A stretch of 64,000 bases of DNA from RYN-230 sp963704995 (GTDB taxonomy: Bacteria; Actinomycetota; Actinomycetes; Streptosporangiales; Streptosporangiaceae), in the NCBI GenBank assembly GCA_963704995.1, contig CAVPIM010000018.1:248001-312000 (forward strand). The letters are read 5' to 3'. Under the pieces are notes generated by a model, which did no database searches, had not been told where the DNA came from, and was given only the letters and a program-made list of their open reading frames with translations. The position numbers and the translations under genes were made by a program. This document shows, piece by piece, positions 25,982 through 37,183 of this stretch (positions are counted from its first letter, which is position 1; each line of letters starts with the position of its first letter).

Positions 25982-27352
25982 CCACCCAGGCCGGCGGGGC
26001 GGGAGCGCCCGCCGCCGACAGCACCTCCGAGGGCACCGAGGGCCGCGTCTACAACGTCGCCGGCGGGGACTGGGAGGAGGTCGTCCAGGCCCTGCAGGAG
26101 AGGACCGACCAGGACGACACCGGGCGCCTCGTCGTCAACATGGGCCCGCAGCACCCGTCTACGCACGGCGTGCTGCGCCTCGTGCTGACGCTGGACGGGG
26201 AGACCGTCACCGAGCTCCGGCCGGTCATCGGGTACCTGCACACCGGTATCGAGAAGAGCATGGAGTTCCGCACCTGGACGCAGGGCGTCACGTTCTGCAC
26301 CCGCGCGGACTATCTCTCACCTTTCTTCAACGAGACGGTGTACTGCCTCGCGGTCGAAAAGCTGCTCGGGGTGGAAGCGGAGGTGCCTGAGCGGGCCAGC
26401 ATCCTCCGGGTCCTGATGATGGAGCTGAACCGGATCGCCTCGCACATGACGGCGATCGGCACATTCGGCCTGGAGCTCGGGGCCACCACCGTGTTCCTCT
26501 ACGCGGTGCGCGAGCGCGAGCGGATCCTGGACCTGTTCGAGCTGATCACCGGGCTGCGGATGAACCACGCCTACGTCCGGCCCGGCGGGGTGTCACAGGA
26601 CCTGCCGCGCGGCGCTCTCGACGCGATCCGCGAATTCCTCGGGCGGATGCCGCACCAGCTTGCTGAGCTGCGCTCGCTGATGGACGCGAACCCGCTCTAC
26701 CTGGCCCGGACCAAGAACGTCGCGTACCTGGACCTGGCCGGGCTGCATGGCGCTCGGCGTGACCGGCCCGCTGCTGCGCGGCACCGGGCTGCCCTGGGAT
26801 CTGCGGAAGAGCCAGCCGTATTGCGGTTATGAGAGCTACGAGTTCGACGTGCCGACGCAGGGCACCTGTGATGCCTACGGCCGGTATCTGGTCCGGGTCG
26901 ACGAGTGCGATGAGTCGCTGAAAATCATCGAGCAGGCCGCCGACCGGCTGGCCGGACCGCGGCCGGATCACGACCCGGTCATGATCGGTGACCCCAAGAT
27001 CGGCTGGCCGGCCAAGCTGGCGCTGGGCGGGGACGGTCTCGGTAACTCACCGGATCACATCGCGCACATCATGGGCCAGTCGATGGAAGCGCTGATCCAT
27101 CACTTCAAGCTGGTCACCGAGGGCTTCCGGGTCCCTGTGGGGCAGGTCTACACGGCGGTGGAGTCGCCGCGCGGCGAGCTGGGCTGTCATGCGGTCAGCG
27201 ACGGCGGCACCCGGCCGTACCGGGTCCACTTCCGCGACCCGTCGTTCACCAACTTGCAGGCCGTCGCGGCCATGGCCGAGGGCGGCATGGTCGCCGACGT
27301 GATCCCGGCCGTGGCAAGTATTGATCCAGTTATGGGAGGCGTGGACCGGTAA
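25978..27352 (+). CDS. nuoD: NADH-quinone oxidoreductase subunit D (frameshift at about 26743)
   Basis: From the GTG at 25978 the protein shows NMGPQHPSTHGVLRL and the 49-kDa subunit fold that forms the quinone cavity with NuoB. At about 26743 the frame breaks: the sequence GCCGGGCTGCATGG has one C too many relative to the expected AGCMALGVTGP. The conserved protein continues in frame 2 (from 26747) to the TAA at 27350-27352, which overlaps the nuoE ATG. Without the extra base the product would be 457 residues, normal for the family. A sequencing or assembly error is the likeliest explanation. Confidence 0.93.
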
Positions 27353-28061
27353 TGGCGCTGTCGCAGGAGGCGCGCGCCCGGCTGGAGCCGGACGCCGCAC
27401 AGATCATCGGCCGCTACCCGGTGCCGCGCTCGGCGCTGCTGCCGCTGCTGCACCTGATGCAGGCCGAGCAGGGCTACCTCACCGAGGACGGCATCGAGTT
27501 CTGCGCTGAGCAGCTGGAGCTGACCAAGGCGGAGGTCACCGCGGTGGCCTCCTTCTACACCATGTACAAGCACCATCCGGTGGGTGAGTACCACGTCGGC
27601 GTCTGCACCAACTCCCTGTGCGCGGTGATGGGCGGCGATGCCATCCTCGCTGACCTGCACGAGCACCTCGGAGTTGGCGACGACGAGATGACCCCCGACG
27701 GCAAGGTCAGCCTGGAGCACCTGGAATGCAACGCCGCCTGCGACTACGCGCCGGTGGTCATGGTCAACTGGGAGTTCTTCGACAACATGACCCCGCAGTC
27801 GGCCCGGGACCTGGTGGATGGCCTGCGGTCCGGGGCCGAGCGCATCGCGCCCACCCGCGGCGCGCCGCGGCTGTGCACGTGGAAGCAGGCGTCCCGGATC
27901 CTGGCCGGGTTCCCCGACGGCCAGGCCGCCGGGGGGAACACCGCGGGCGAACCCTCCCTGGCGGGGCTGCGGACCGCCCGGGAGCAGGGCTGGACGCCGG
28001 ATCAGGGGGGCTCCGGAGAGCCGGCCCCCCGGGCCGATACAGGGACCGGGAAGGCGGCCAA

Positions 28062-28065
<4 letters not shown>
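27352..28065 (+). CDS. nuoE: NADH-quinone oxidoreductase subunit E
   Basis: The 237-residue protein contains the thioredoxin-like 24-kDa domain with the [2Fe-2S] N1a ligands in VCTNSLCAVMGG and LECNAACDYAPVVMVN. The C-terminal 60 residues are a Pro/Gly-rich extension. It works with NuoF and NuoG in NADH oxidation. Its ATG overlaps the nuoD stop and its TGA overlaps the nuoF GTG. Confidence 0.96.
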
Positions 28066-29366
<1,301 letters not shown>

Positions 29367-29459
29367 TGCCCGTGCCGCCGAACCAGCCAGTGCCGCCGAA
29401 CCAGCCCGTGCCGAACCAGCCCGTGCCGGCGGCCCTCGCCGGCCCCCGCCTCGGGCGCC

Positions 29460-31892
29460 GTGGCCAGGCCGGCGGACGGGGTCACTGTCACCATCGACGG
29501 GTTCGAGATCACCGTGCCCAAGGGCACGCTGGTGATCCGCGCCGCGGAGCAGCTCGGCATCCAGATCCCCCGGTTCTGCGATCACCCGCTGCTCGACCCG
29601 GTCGGCGCCTGCCGGCAGTGCCTGGTGCACATTGAGGGCCAGCCCAAGCCGCCGGCCTCCTGCACCACCACCTGCACCGACGGCATGGTGGTGCACACCC
29701 AGCTCACCTCGCCTGTGGCGGAGAAGGCGCAGCGCGGCATGATGGAGCTGCTGCTGATGAACCACCCGCTCGACTGCCCCATGTGCGACAAGGGCGGCGA
29801 GTGCCCGCTGCAGAACCAGGCCATGTCCACCGGGCAGGGTGAAACCAGGTTCGGCGGCATGAAGCGGACCTTCCCCAAGCCCATCGCGCTGTCCACCGAG
29901 GTGCTGCTCGACCGCGAGCGGTGCATCCAGTGCGCCCGGTGCACCAGGTTCGCCGAGCAGATCGCCGGCGACCCGCTGATCGAGCTGCTCGAGCGCGGCC
30001 CGCAGGAGCAGGTGGGCGTGGCCGAGGGTGCGCCGTTCGACTCCTACTTCTCCGGGAACACGGTCCAGATCTGCCCGGTCGGCGCGCTGACCGGCGCCGC
30101 CTACCGGTTCCGGGCCCGGCCGTTCGACCTGGTGTCGGTGCCCAGTGTGTGCGAGCACTGCTCGGCGGGCTGCCGGCAGCGCACCGACTACCGGCGCGGC
30201 GCGATCACCCGGCGGCTGGCCGGCAGCGACCCGCAGGTCAACGAGGAATGGAACTGCGACAAGGGCCGCTGGGCCTTCACCTACGCCACCCAGCCGGACC
30301 GGCTGGCCGGCCCGCTGGTGCGCGGCGCCGACGGGGTCCTGACCCCGGCCTCCTGGCCCGAGGCCTTCGCCGCCGCCGCCCGCGGGCTGACCGCCGCGCA
30401 CGGCCGGGCCGGTGTGCTGACCGGCGGCCGGCTGACCGCCGAGGATGCCTACGCTTACGCCAAGTTCGCGCGGGTGGCGCTGGGCACTAACGACATCGAC
30501 ATGCGGGCCCGCCCGCACTCGGCCGAGGAAGCGGAGTTCCTCGCGGCCAACGTGGCCGGCCGCGACATCGAGGTCAGCTACGCCGACCTGGAACGCGCTC
30601 CGGTGGTGCTGCTCGCCGGGTTCGAGCCCGACGACGAGTCACCCATCGTCTTCCTCCGGCTGCGTAAGGCGGCCCGGGCGGGCACCCTGAGCGTGTACTC
30701 CATCGCCCCGCTGGCCAGCCGCGGGCTGACCCGGATGTCCGGGGTCCTGCTGCCCACCGTCCCGGGGGGCGAGGCCACCGCGCTGGGCAGCCTGATCAGC
30801 GGCACCGGACTGGATGAGAGTGGCCGGGCGGCCAAGGAAGCCCTGGCCGCCGACGGCGCCATTATCCTGGTCGGCGAGCGGCTGGCCGAAGTACCAGGGG
30901 CGCTCAGCGCCGCCGATCGGCTGGCCCGGGCGACCGGGGCCCGGCTGGCCTGGATTCCCCGCCGCGCGGGTGAGCGGGGGGCCATCGAGGTCGGCGCGCT
31001 GCCGAACCTGCTGCCTGGCGGCCGCCTGGCCGCCAGCTCGCAGGCGCGGGTGGAGATGGCGCGGGCCTGGGGCGTGGCGTCGCTGCCCCCGCTGCCCGGC
31101 CGGGACACCACGCAGATCCTGGCCGCCGCGGCCGCGGGCGACATCGACGCGCTCGTGATCGCGGGCGTGGAACTGGACGACCTGCCCGACCCCGCGGCGG
31201 CCCGCGCGGCCCTGGAGGCCACCCCGTTCGTGGTCAGCCTGGAACTGCGGCCGAGCGCGGTCACCGACCGCGCCGACGTGGTCCTCCCGGTGGCGGCGGT
31301 CGCCGAGAAGCCGGGCACGTTCGTGAACTGGGAAGGCCGGCCAGGCACCTTCGGGGCGGTTATGGACGTCCCCGGCGTCGAATCCGACCTGCACGTGCTG
31401 CGCCGGATCGCCGACGAGATGGACGTGCACCTGGGCCTGCCGGACGCCGCCGCGGCCCGCCAGGAACTCGCCGCGCTGGGCGTGGTGGGTGGTTCTTCGG
31501 CGGAGGCCGATCCGGCCGAGACCGGGCACGGGGCAGCGCTCGCCGCATCCCCCGACCCGGGCCCCGCGGAGCCTGCCGAGGGCGAGGCTCTCCTCGCCAC
31601 CTGGCACCAGCTGCTGGACGCGGGCCGCATGCAGGACGGGGAGCCGTTCCTGGCCGGCACGGCCCGGCCGGTGGTGGCCCGGATGTCAGCCGCGACCGCA
31701 GCGGAGGCCGGGACCTCGGACGGCGGTAAGGTCACTGTGGCCACCGAGCACGGGTCGCTGACCCTTCCGGTCGAGGTGGCCGTCATGCCGGACCGGGTGG
31801 TGTGGCTGCCGACCCGGTCGGCGGGATCGGAGATCCGGCGCGAGCTCGCGGCCGGGCACGGCAGCCTGGTGACCCTGAGGAGTGCGGAATGA
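29460..31892 (+). CDS. nuoG: NADH-quinone oxidoreductase subunit G (natural start may be 29366)
   Basis: The open frame from the GTG at 29460 gives 810 residues. They comprise a [2Fe-2S] ferredoxin domain (RFCDHPLLDPVGACRQC), the CTDGMVVHT region, MCDKGGECPLQ and His-Cys-type cluster motifs (CIQCARCTRF, CEHCSAGC), and a molybdopterin-oxidoreductase-like C-terminal half. It conducts electrons from NuoEF to NuoI. An ATG at 29366 overlaps the nuoF stop (TGATG) and starts a proline-rich leader in another frame. One base too many at about 29440 would join that leader to this frame, so the true start is probably 29366. Confidence 0.94.
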   Translation: MARPADGVTVTIDGFEITVPKGTLVIRAAEQLGIQIPRFCDHPLLDPVGACRQCLVHIEGQPKPPASCTTTCTDGMVVHTQLTSPVAEKAQRGMMELLLMNHPLDCPMCDKGGECPLQNQAMSTGQGETRFGGMKRTFPKPIALSTEVLLDRERCIQCARCTRFAEQIAGDPLIELLERGPQEQVGVAEGAPFDSYFSGNTVQICPVGALTGAAYRFRARPFDLVSVPSVCEHCSAGCRQRTDYRRGAITRRLAGSDPQVNEEWNCDKGRWAFTYATQPDRLAGPLVRGADGVLTPASWPEAFAAAARGLTAAHGRAGVLTGGRLTAEDAYAYAKFARVALGTNDIDMRARPHSAEEAEFLAANVAGRDIEVSYADLERAPVVLLAGFEPDDESPIVFLRLRKAARAGTLSVYSIAPLASRGLTRMSGVLLPTVPGGEATALGSLISGTGLDESGRAAKEALAADGAIILVGERLAEVPGALSAADRLARATGARLAWIPRRAGERGAIEVGALPNLLPGGRLAASSQARVEMARAWGVASLPPLPGRDTTQILAAAAAGDIDALVIAGVELDDLPDPAAARAALEATPFVVSLELRPSAVTDRADVVLPVAAVAEKPGTFVNWEGRPGTFGAVMDVPGVESDLHVLRRIADEMDVHLGLPDAAAARQELAALGVVGGSSAEADPAETGHGAALAASPDPGPAEPAEGEALLATWHQLLDAGRMQDGEPFLAGTARPVVARMSAATAAEAGTSDGGKVTVATEHGSLTLPVEVAVMPDRVVWLPTRSAGSEIRRELAAGHGSLVTLRSAE

Positions 31893-33367
31893 ACGGCCTG
31901 GCCAGCGTGGCGGACCGGGGCCTGGCGGCGGCCGCCGCCGGCCATGCCCCCGGGCTCGCGGCGGCTGATCCGACCCTGGCCAGCTTCTATCACCAGCCCT
32001 GGTGGCTGGTGGTCATCAAGGTGCTGTTCGTCTTCCTCTTCCTGATGATCATGACGCTGTTCGCGATCTGGGCGGAGCGGCGGATCATCGGCCGGATGCA
32101 GCAGCGGCCGGGGCCGAACCGGGCCGGCCCGTTCGGCCTGCTCCAGTCGCTCATGGACGGCATCAAGCTGCCGCTGAAGGAAGACATCATCCCGACTCAC
32201 GTGGACAAGCTGCTGTTCTGGCTGGCCCCCGCGATCGCGGTGATCCCCGCGTTCGTCAGCTTCGCGATCATCCCGTTCGGCCCCGAGGTCTCGATCTTCG
32301 GCGTGCAGACCCCGCTGCAGCTCGCCGACCTGCCCGTGGCCGTCCTGCTGGTGCTGGCCATGAGCTCGATGGCGGTCTACGGGATCGTGCTGGCCGGGAT
32401 GGGCGTCGGAGTCCCCGTACCCGCTGCTGGGCGGGCTGCGCTCGTCGGCCCAGGTGATCAGCTACGAGATCGCGATGGGGCTGTCGTTCGTCGCGGTCTT
32501 CCTGTACTCGGGCTCGCTGTCCACCACGGCCATCGTGGCCAAGCAGTCCGGGGCCAATACCGCGTTCCACCTGTTCGGCGCGGTCCTGCACTGGCCGTCC
32601 TGGTACGCGGTGCTGCTGTTCCCGTCGTTCGTGATCTACGTGATCACCATGGTCGGCGAGACCAACCGGCTGCCGTTCGACCTGCCCGAAGGCGAGGGCG
32701 AGCTGGTCGGCGGGTTCCACACCGAGTACTCCTCGCTCAAGTTCGCCCTGTTCTACCTGGGCGAGTACATCAACATGACCACGGTCGCGGGGCTGGCCAC
32801 CACGCTGTTCCTGGGTGGCTGGCGGGCTCCCTGGCCGATCAGCGTGTGGCCCGACGCGAACACCGGCTGGTAGCCGCTGATCTGGTTCCTGGTCAAGGTA
32901 CTGATCGTGCTGTTCTTCTTCGTGTGGCTGCGCGGCACGCTGCCCCGGATCCGCTACGACCAGCTGATGCGGTTCGGCTGGAAGGTGCTCATCCCGGTCT
33001 CGCTGGTCTGGATCCTGGTCATCGCGACCATCCGGGTCTGGCGCACGCACGGCGGCAGCCCGGCCGTCTACACCGTGGCCGGCCTGCTCGTCGTCGCGCT
33101 GCTGACGCTGCTGTTCATGGGCGACGCGGCCGCGCAGCGGCGTGGCCCAGGCCGCCGAGGAGGCGGCCGCCCAGGCGGGCCTGCCCCTGGAGGCGGAAGC
33201 AGCCGCGGGCGAGCCGGGTCCCGCCGACTGGCGGGCCGGGCTTCCCGGTTCCGCCCATGGACCTGCCGCACTACCACGGGGTCGGGGTGAACGTGTCCCC
33301 CTCGGAGGTCACCCCGGCGGAGTCCGGCGAGTCCCGGGCCACGACGAAGGAGGTGACCGGTGCCTGA
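31889..33367 (+). CDS. nuoH: NADH-quinone oxidoreductase subunit H (broken by indels and one nonsense codon)
   Basis: The ATG at 31889 overlaps the nuoG stop. The subunit H membrane protein is recognisable by ERRIIGRMQQRPGPNR and LQSLMDGIKLPLKED, and later by VGETNRLPFDLPEGEGELVGGFHTEY in another frame. Breaks are an extra A in GCCGGGATGGG at about 32399 and a TAG at 32871-32873 where the family has Trp (NTGW-stop-PLIWFL). Two more frame shifts in the Ala-rich tail fall at about 33141 and 33248. Read across the breaks it gives about 491 residues, ending at the TGA at 33367 that overlaps nuoI. It is the quinone-proximal proton-pumping subunit and is needed for function. Confidence 0.88.
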   Translation: MNGLASVADRGLAAAAAGHAPGLAAADPTLASFYHQPWWLVVIKVLFVFLFLMIMTLFAIWAERRIIGRMQQRPGPNRAGPFGLLQSLMDGIKLPLKEDIIPTHVDKLLFWLAPAIAVIPAFVSFAIIPFGPEVSIFGVQTPLQLADLPVAVLLVLAMSSMAVYGIVLAGMGVGVPVPAAGRAALVGPGDQLRDRDGAVVRRGLPVLGLAVHHGHRGQAVRGQYRVPPVRRGPALAVLVRGAAVPVVRDLRDHHGRRDQPAAVRPARRRGRAGRRVPHRVLLAQVRPVLPGRVHQHDHGRGAGHHAVPGWLAGSLADQRVARREHRLVAADLVPGQGTDRAVLLRVAARHAAPDPLRPADAVRLEGAHPGLAGLDPGHRDHPGLAHARRQPGRLHRGRPARRRAADAAVHGRRGRAAAWPRPPRRRPPRRACPWRRKQPRASRVPPTGGPGFPVPPMDLPHYHGVGVNVSPSEVTPAESGESRATTKEVTGA

Positions 33368-34133
33368 GTTCCTGGGCCCCATCAAAGGATTCGGGACCAC
33401 CTTCCGGACGATGTTCGAGAAGGTGGACACCGTCCAGTACCCGGAGGAGAAGAACCCGACCGCGCCCCGCTTCCACGGCCGCCACCAGCTCAACCGCTGG
33501 CCGGACGGGCTGGAGAAGTGCATCGGCTGCGAGCTGTGCGCCTGGGCCTGCCCGGCGGACGCGATCTACGTGGAAGGCGGCGACAACACGCCGGAGGAGC
33601 GGTATTCCCCCGGCGAGCGGTACGGCGCCGTCTACCAGATCAACTACCTGCGCTGCATCCTCTGCGGGCTGTGCGTGGAAGCGTGCCCGACCCGGGCGCT
33701 GACCATGACCAACGAGTACGAGCTCGCGGACGACAGCCGGGAGAGCCTGATCTGGACCAAGGAGCAGCTGCTCGCCCCGCTGCTGCCCGGCATGGAGCAG
33801 CCCCCGCACGACATGCGCCTCGGCAAGACCGAGCGGGACTACTACAACCTCCGCTCGGCCGGCGTCGTCGCGGAACCCGACCTGGCCCCGGGGTCGGAAG
33901 GGGAGGCCGGGGTGCCAGCCGGGGAGGCCCGGCGGAAGCGAGCCCGGGCGAGACCGGGCCCGCCGCCGGCGTGGACGACCGGCCGGGCGAGACCGGCGTC
34001 GGCGATGAGCCAGGAGACGTGCAGCAGTGATGCACGGCGGCGTCCTGGCCATCAGCGACGTGGCCTCCACCACCCAGCAGATCACCTTCTGGCTGCTGGC
34101 CGTGGTGTCGGTCGACCGCGGCGCTCGGCATGA
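33360..34133 (+). CDS. nuoI: NADH-quinone oxidoreductase subunit I (tail uncertain)
   Basis: The GTG at 33360 starts an 8-Fe ferredoxin-like subunit with CIGCELCAWACP and CILCGLCVEACP, ligating clusters N6a and N6b on the path to NuoB. About 180 residues are convincing. The Arg/Pro-rich tail reads to 34133 in this frame, but a shift at about 33925 would end it at 34030, overlapping the nuoJ ATG as its neighbours do. I think the natural end is 34030, about 223 residues. Confidence 0.92.
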   Translation: MPEFLGPIKGFGTTFRTMFEKVDTVQYPEEKNPTAPRFHGRHQLNRWPDGLEKCIGCELCAWACPADAIYVEGGDNTPEERYSPGERYGAVYQINYLRCILCGLCVEACPTRALTMTNEYELADDSRESLIWTKEQLLAPLLPGMEQPPHDMRLGKTERDYYNLRSAGVVAEPDLAPGSEGEAGVPAGEARRKRARARPGPPPAWTTGRARPASAMSQETCSSDARRRPGHQRRGLHHPADHLLAAGRGVGRPRRSA

Positions 34134-34840
34134 TCCTGGTCCCCAAGGCCGTGTACTGCGCGGTGCTGCTGGCCGTCGTGATGCTCTCGCTGGCCGCCCT
34201 GTACGCCCTGCAGAACGCGCCGTTCCTGGCCTTCGTCCAGGTCATCGTCTACACCGGCGCGGTGCTCATGCTGTTCCTGTTCGTCCTGATGATCGTGGGT
34301 ATCCGGGCGAAGGACTCCATCGTGGAGACCATCAAGGGCCAGCGGGTCGCCGCCGGGCTGGCCGGCATCGGCCTGCTGGTGCTGCTCTCCCTGACCGTGG
34401 GGCACGCCGTCCTGGGGAGCGCCGCGCCGGCCGGGCCGTCGTTCGGCGCGAACAACCTGTACGCGATCGCCAGGCTGATCTTCACCACGTACGTGTTCCC
34501 GTTCGAGGTGACCAGCGCCCTGCTGATCACCGCCGCGCTCGGGGCCATGGTGCTGGCGCACCGCGAGCGCATCACGCCCAAGCTGACCCAGCGTGACCTG
34601 TCCCGGCTCCGGGTGGCCAGCGGGCGGCCGGCCCCGCTGTCCGGCCCCGGGACGTACGCGCGGCACAACGCCGTGGACATGCCCGCCCTGCTGCCGGACG
34701 GCACCCCGGCCGAGTCCTCGGTCCCGTCCGCGATCAGGGGGGTGCCCGAGACACCTGACCAGCGGCGCACGCTGCTGGGCAGCAGCGCCGCGGTGCGTGG
34801 TGACTCCGGCGCCGAGCCCGGCCAGGAAGGTGACGCCTGA
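34027..34840 (+). CDS. nuoJ: NADH-quinone oxidoreductase subunit J (frameshift at about 34114)
   Basis: The ATG at 34027 begins TQQITFWLLAVVSV. One surplus G in GGTCGACCGCG at about 34114 then throws the frame, which resumes in frame 2 as ALGMILVPKAVYCAVLL and runs to the TGA at 34838-34840. The rest has the five-helix pattern of subunit J, with the conserved FVQVIVYTGAVLMLFLFVLM segment, and a hydrophilic C-terminal extension of about 70 residues. It belongs to the membrane arm. The stop overlaps the nuoK ATG. Confidence 0.92.
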
Positions 34841-35139
34841 TGAGCCCGGGGAATTTCGTGGCGCTCGCCGTGATCCTGTTCGTGATCGGCGCGGTGGGCG
34901 TCCTGGTGCGGCGCAACGCGATGGTGATCTTCATGTGCGTCGAGCTCATGCTCAACGCGGTCAACCTCGCGTTCGTGGCCTTCGCCAGGATGCACGGCAA
35001 CCTGAGCGGCCAGGTCATCGCGTTCTTCGTGATGGTGGTCGCGGCCGCTGAGGTCGTGGTCGGCCTCGCGATCCTGATGGCGATCTTCCGCACCCGCAGG
35101 TCCGCGTCGGTGGACGACGCGAACCTGCTGAAGTACTAG
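34840..35139 (+). CDS. nuoK: NADH-quinone oxidoreductase subunit K
   Basis: This intact 99-residue protein has three membrane helices and the conserved glutamate in VELMLNAVNLAFVA, plus the second in MVVAAAEVVVGLAI. It is an antiporter-like small subunit of the membrane arm homologous to MrpC. It follows nuoJ with an ATGA overlap. Confidence 0.97.
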   Translation: MSPGNFVALAVILFVIGAVGVLVRRNAMVIFMCVELMLNAVNLAFVAFARMHGNLSGQVIAFFVMVVAAAEVVVGLAILMAIFRTRRSASVDDANLLKY

Positions 35140-35207
35140 CTCGGACCGGCTGACGTAGCAGGCTCGCTGACCCGATCAGGGCCTGCTGAAGCACGAGGAG
35201 TAGCGCA

Positions 35208-37170
35208 GTGACAGGCTCACTTGCGGTTGTGACACGGCCGCGACCACGGCCGCGGCCCACGCCGAGACCACCTTGCCTGCCGTCGGCGTGCAGCGGGCGG
35301 CGTGGCTGCTGCTCGTGTTCCCGCTGATCGGCGCGGTGGTGCTGCTGCTCGGCGGGAAGCGGACCGACCGCTGGGGGCACCTGCTGGGCGTGGCCATGCC
35401 GCTGGCCGCGTTCGTCTACGCGCTGATCGCGTTCGCCGCAGATGCTCGGCTACCCGGGTGATCAGCGCAGCCGGGACCTGCAGCTGTACTCCTGGATCAC
35501 GGCCGGGACGTTCAAGGTGAACGTGGGCCTGCAGCTGGACCAGCTGTCGATCTGCTTCGTGCTGCTGATCACCGGGGTCGGCTCGCTGATCCACATCTTC
35601 TCGGTCGGCTACATGGCCCACGACCCCGGGCGGCGCCGGTTCTTCGGCTACATGAACCTGTTCCTGGCCGCCATGCTGCTGCTCGTCCTGGCCGACAACT
35701 ACCTGGTGCTGTACGCCGGCTGGGAGGGCGTCGGCCTGGCCTCCTACCTGCTGATCGGGTTCTGGCAGTACAAGCCGACCGCGGCCGTGGCGGCCAAGAA
35801 GGCGTTCATCGCCAACCGGGTCGGTGACGCCGGGCTGTCCCTGGCCATCATGCTGATGTTCACCACGTTCGGCACGGTGACGTTCACCGGGGTGTTCTCC
35901 CACGCCGGGCAGGCCAGCTCCGGCGTGCTCACCGCCATCGGGCCTGCTGCTGCTGCTCGGCGCCTGCGGCAAGTCGGCCCAGCTGCCGCTGCAGTCCTGG
36001 CTGCTGGACGCGATGGAGGGCCCGACCCCCGTGTCGGCGCTCATCCACGCGGCCACCATGGTCACCGCGGGCGTCTACCTGATCGTCCGGTCCGGCCCGA
36101 TCTTCGACCTGAGCGCGGACGCCCGGCTGGCCGTGACCATCGTCGGCGCGGCCACGCTGCTGTTCGGCGCGATCATCAGCTGCGCCAAGGACGACATCAA
36201 GAAGGCGCTGGCCGGGTCGACCATGAGCCAGATCGGCTACATGATGCTGGCCGCCGGGATCGGGCCCGCCGGCTACCCGTTCGCGATCGCGCTGCTCCTC
36301 GCGCACGGGTTCTACAAGGCCGGCCTGTTCCTCGACGCCGGGTCGATCATGCACGGGATGAACGACGAGGTGGACATGCGCCGCTACGGCGGCCTGTCCG
36401 CGGTCATGCGGATCACCTTCATCACGTTCGCGGCCTGCTACCTGGCCATCATCGGCATCCCCCCGTTCTCCGGGTTCTTCGCCAAGGACACGGTGATCGA
36501 CGCCGCGTATCCACGAGGGCGGCACCACGGGCTGGATCGTGGGCATCTGCGCGGTGATCGGCGCGGGCCTCACCGCGTTCTACATGACCCGGGTCATGTT
36601 CATGACCTTCGTCGGGAAGCGCCGCTGGGCGGAGGACGCCCACCCGCACGAGGCGCCCCGGTGATGACCTGGCCGGTGATCCTGCTGGCCATCGGGGCCG
36701 TGGGGTTCGGTGCCTTCGAGATCCTCGGCGACCGGCTGGCGAAGTTCCTCGGCCCGGTGACGCGGTTACATCCCGCCCGAGCCGGCCGATCTTCAGTACC
36801 TGCCGGCATCGTGGCGCTGGTCCTGATCGTGATCGGGATCGGGGTGCTGGCGTGGGCGCTGTACGGCCGCCGGCCGGTGCCGGACACCGCCCCGGCCGCC
36901 GGGTTCCCGGTCACCGCCGCGCGCAAGGACCTGTACGGGGACGCGATCAACGAGTCCCTGCTGATGCGGCCCGGGCAGTGGCTGACCCGGCTGTCGGTGT
37001 ACTTCGACAACCGCGGCGTGGACGGCCTGGTCAACACGGTGGCCGCGGTCATCGGCGGCACGTCGGGACGGCTGCGGCGGATCCAGACCGGCTTCGTCCG
37101 CTCCTACGCCCTGTCCATGTTCCTCGGCGGGGTGCTGCTGGTCGGCGCCCTCCTGCTGGCGAGAATCTAG
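35208..37170 (+). CDS. nuoL: NADH-quinone oxidoreductase subunit L (at least four frameshifts)
   Basis: A GTG at 35208 with AGGAG nearby is the likely start, but the first 20 codons fit better in frame 2 (RAAWLLLVFPLIGAVVLLLGG). The antiporter-like subunit is then read across breaks: an extra base at about 35443 (before MLGYPGDQ), an extra C at about 35944, an extra base at about 36509, and a missing C at about 36658. A possible compensated pair lies at 36763-36800. Motifs include YAGWEGVGLASYLLIGFW, LQSWLLDAMEGPTPVSALIHAATMV and IPPFSGFFAKD. The stop is at 37168-37170. It is a proton-pumping membrane subunit whose gene is expected to be intact in vivo. Confidence 0.88.
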
Positions 37171-37183
37171 GAGACCACGGCTC

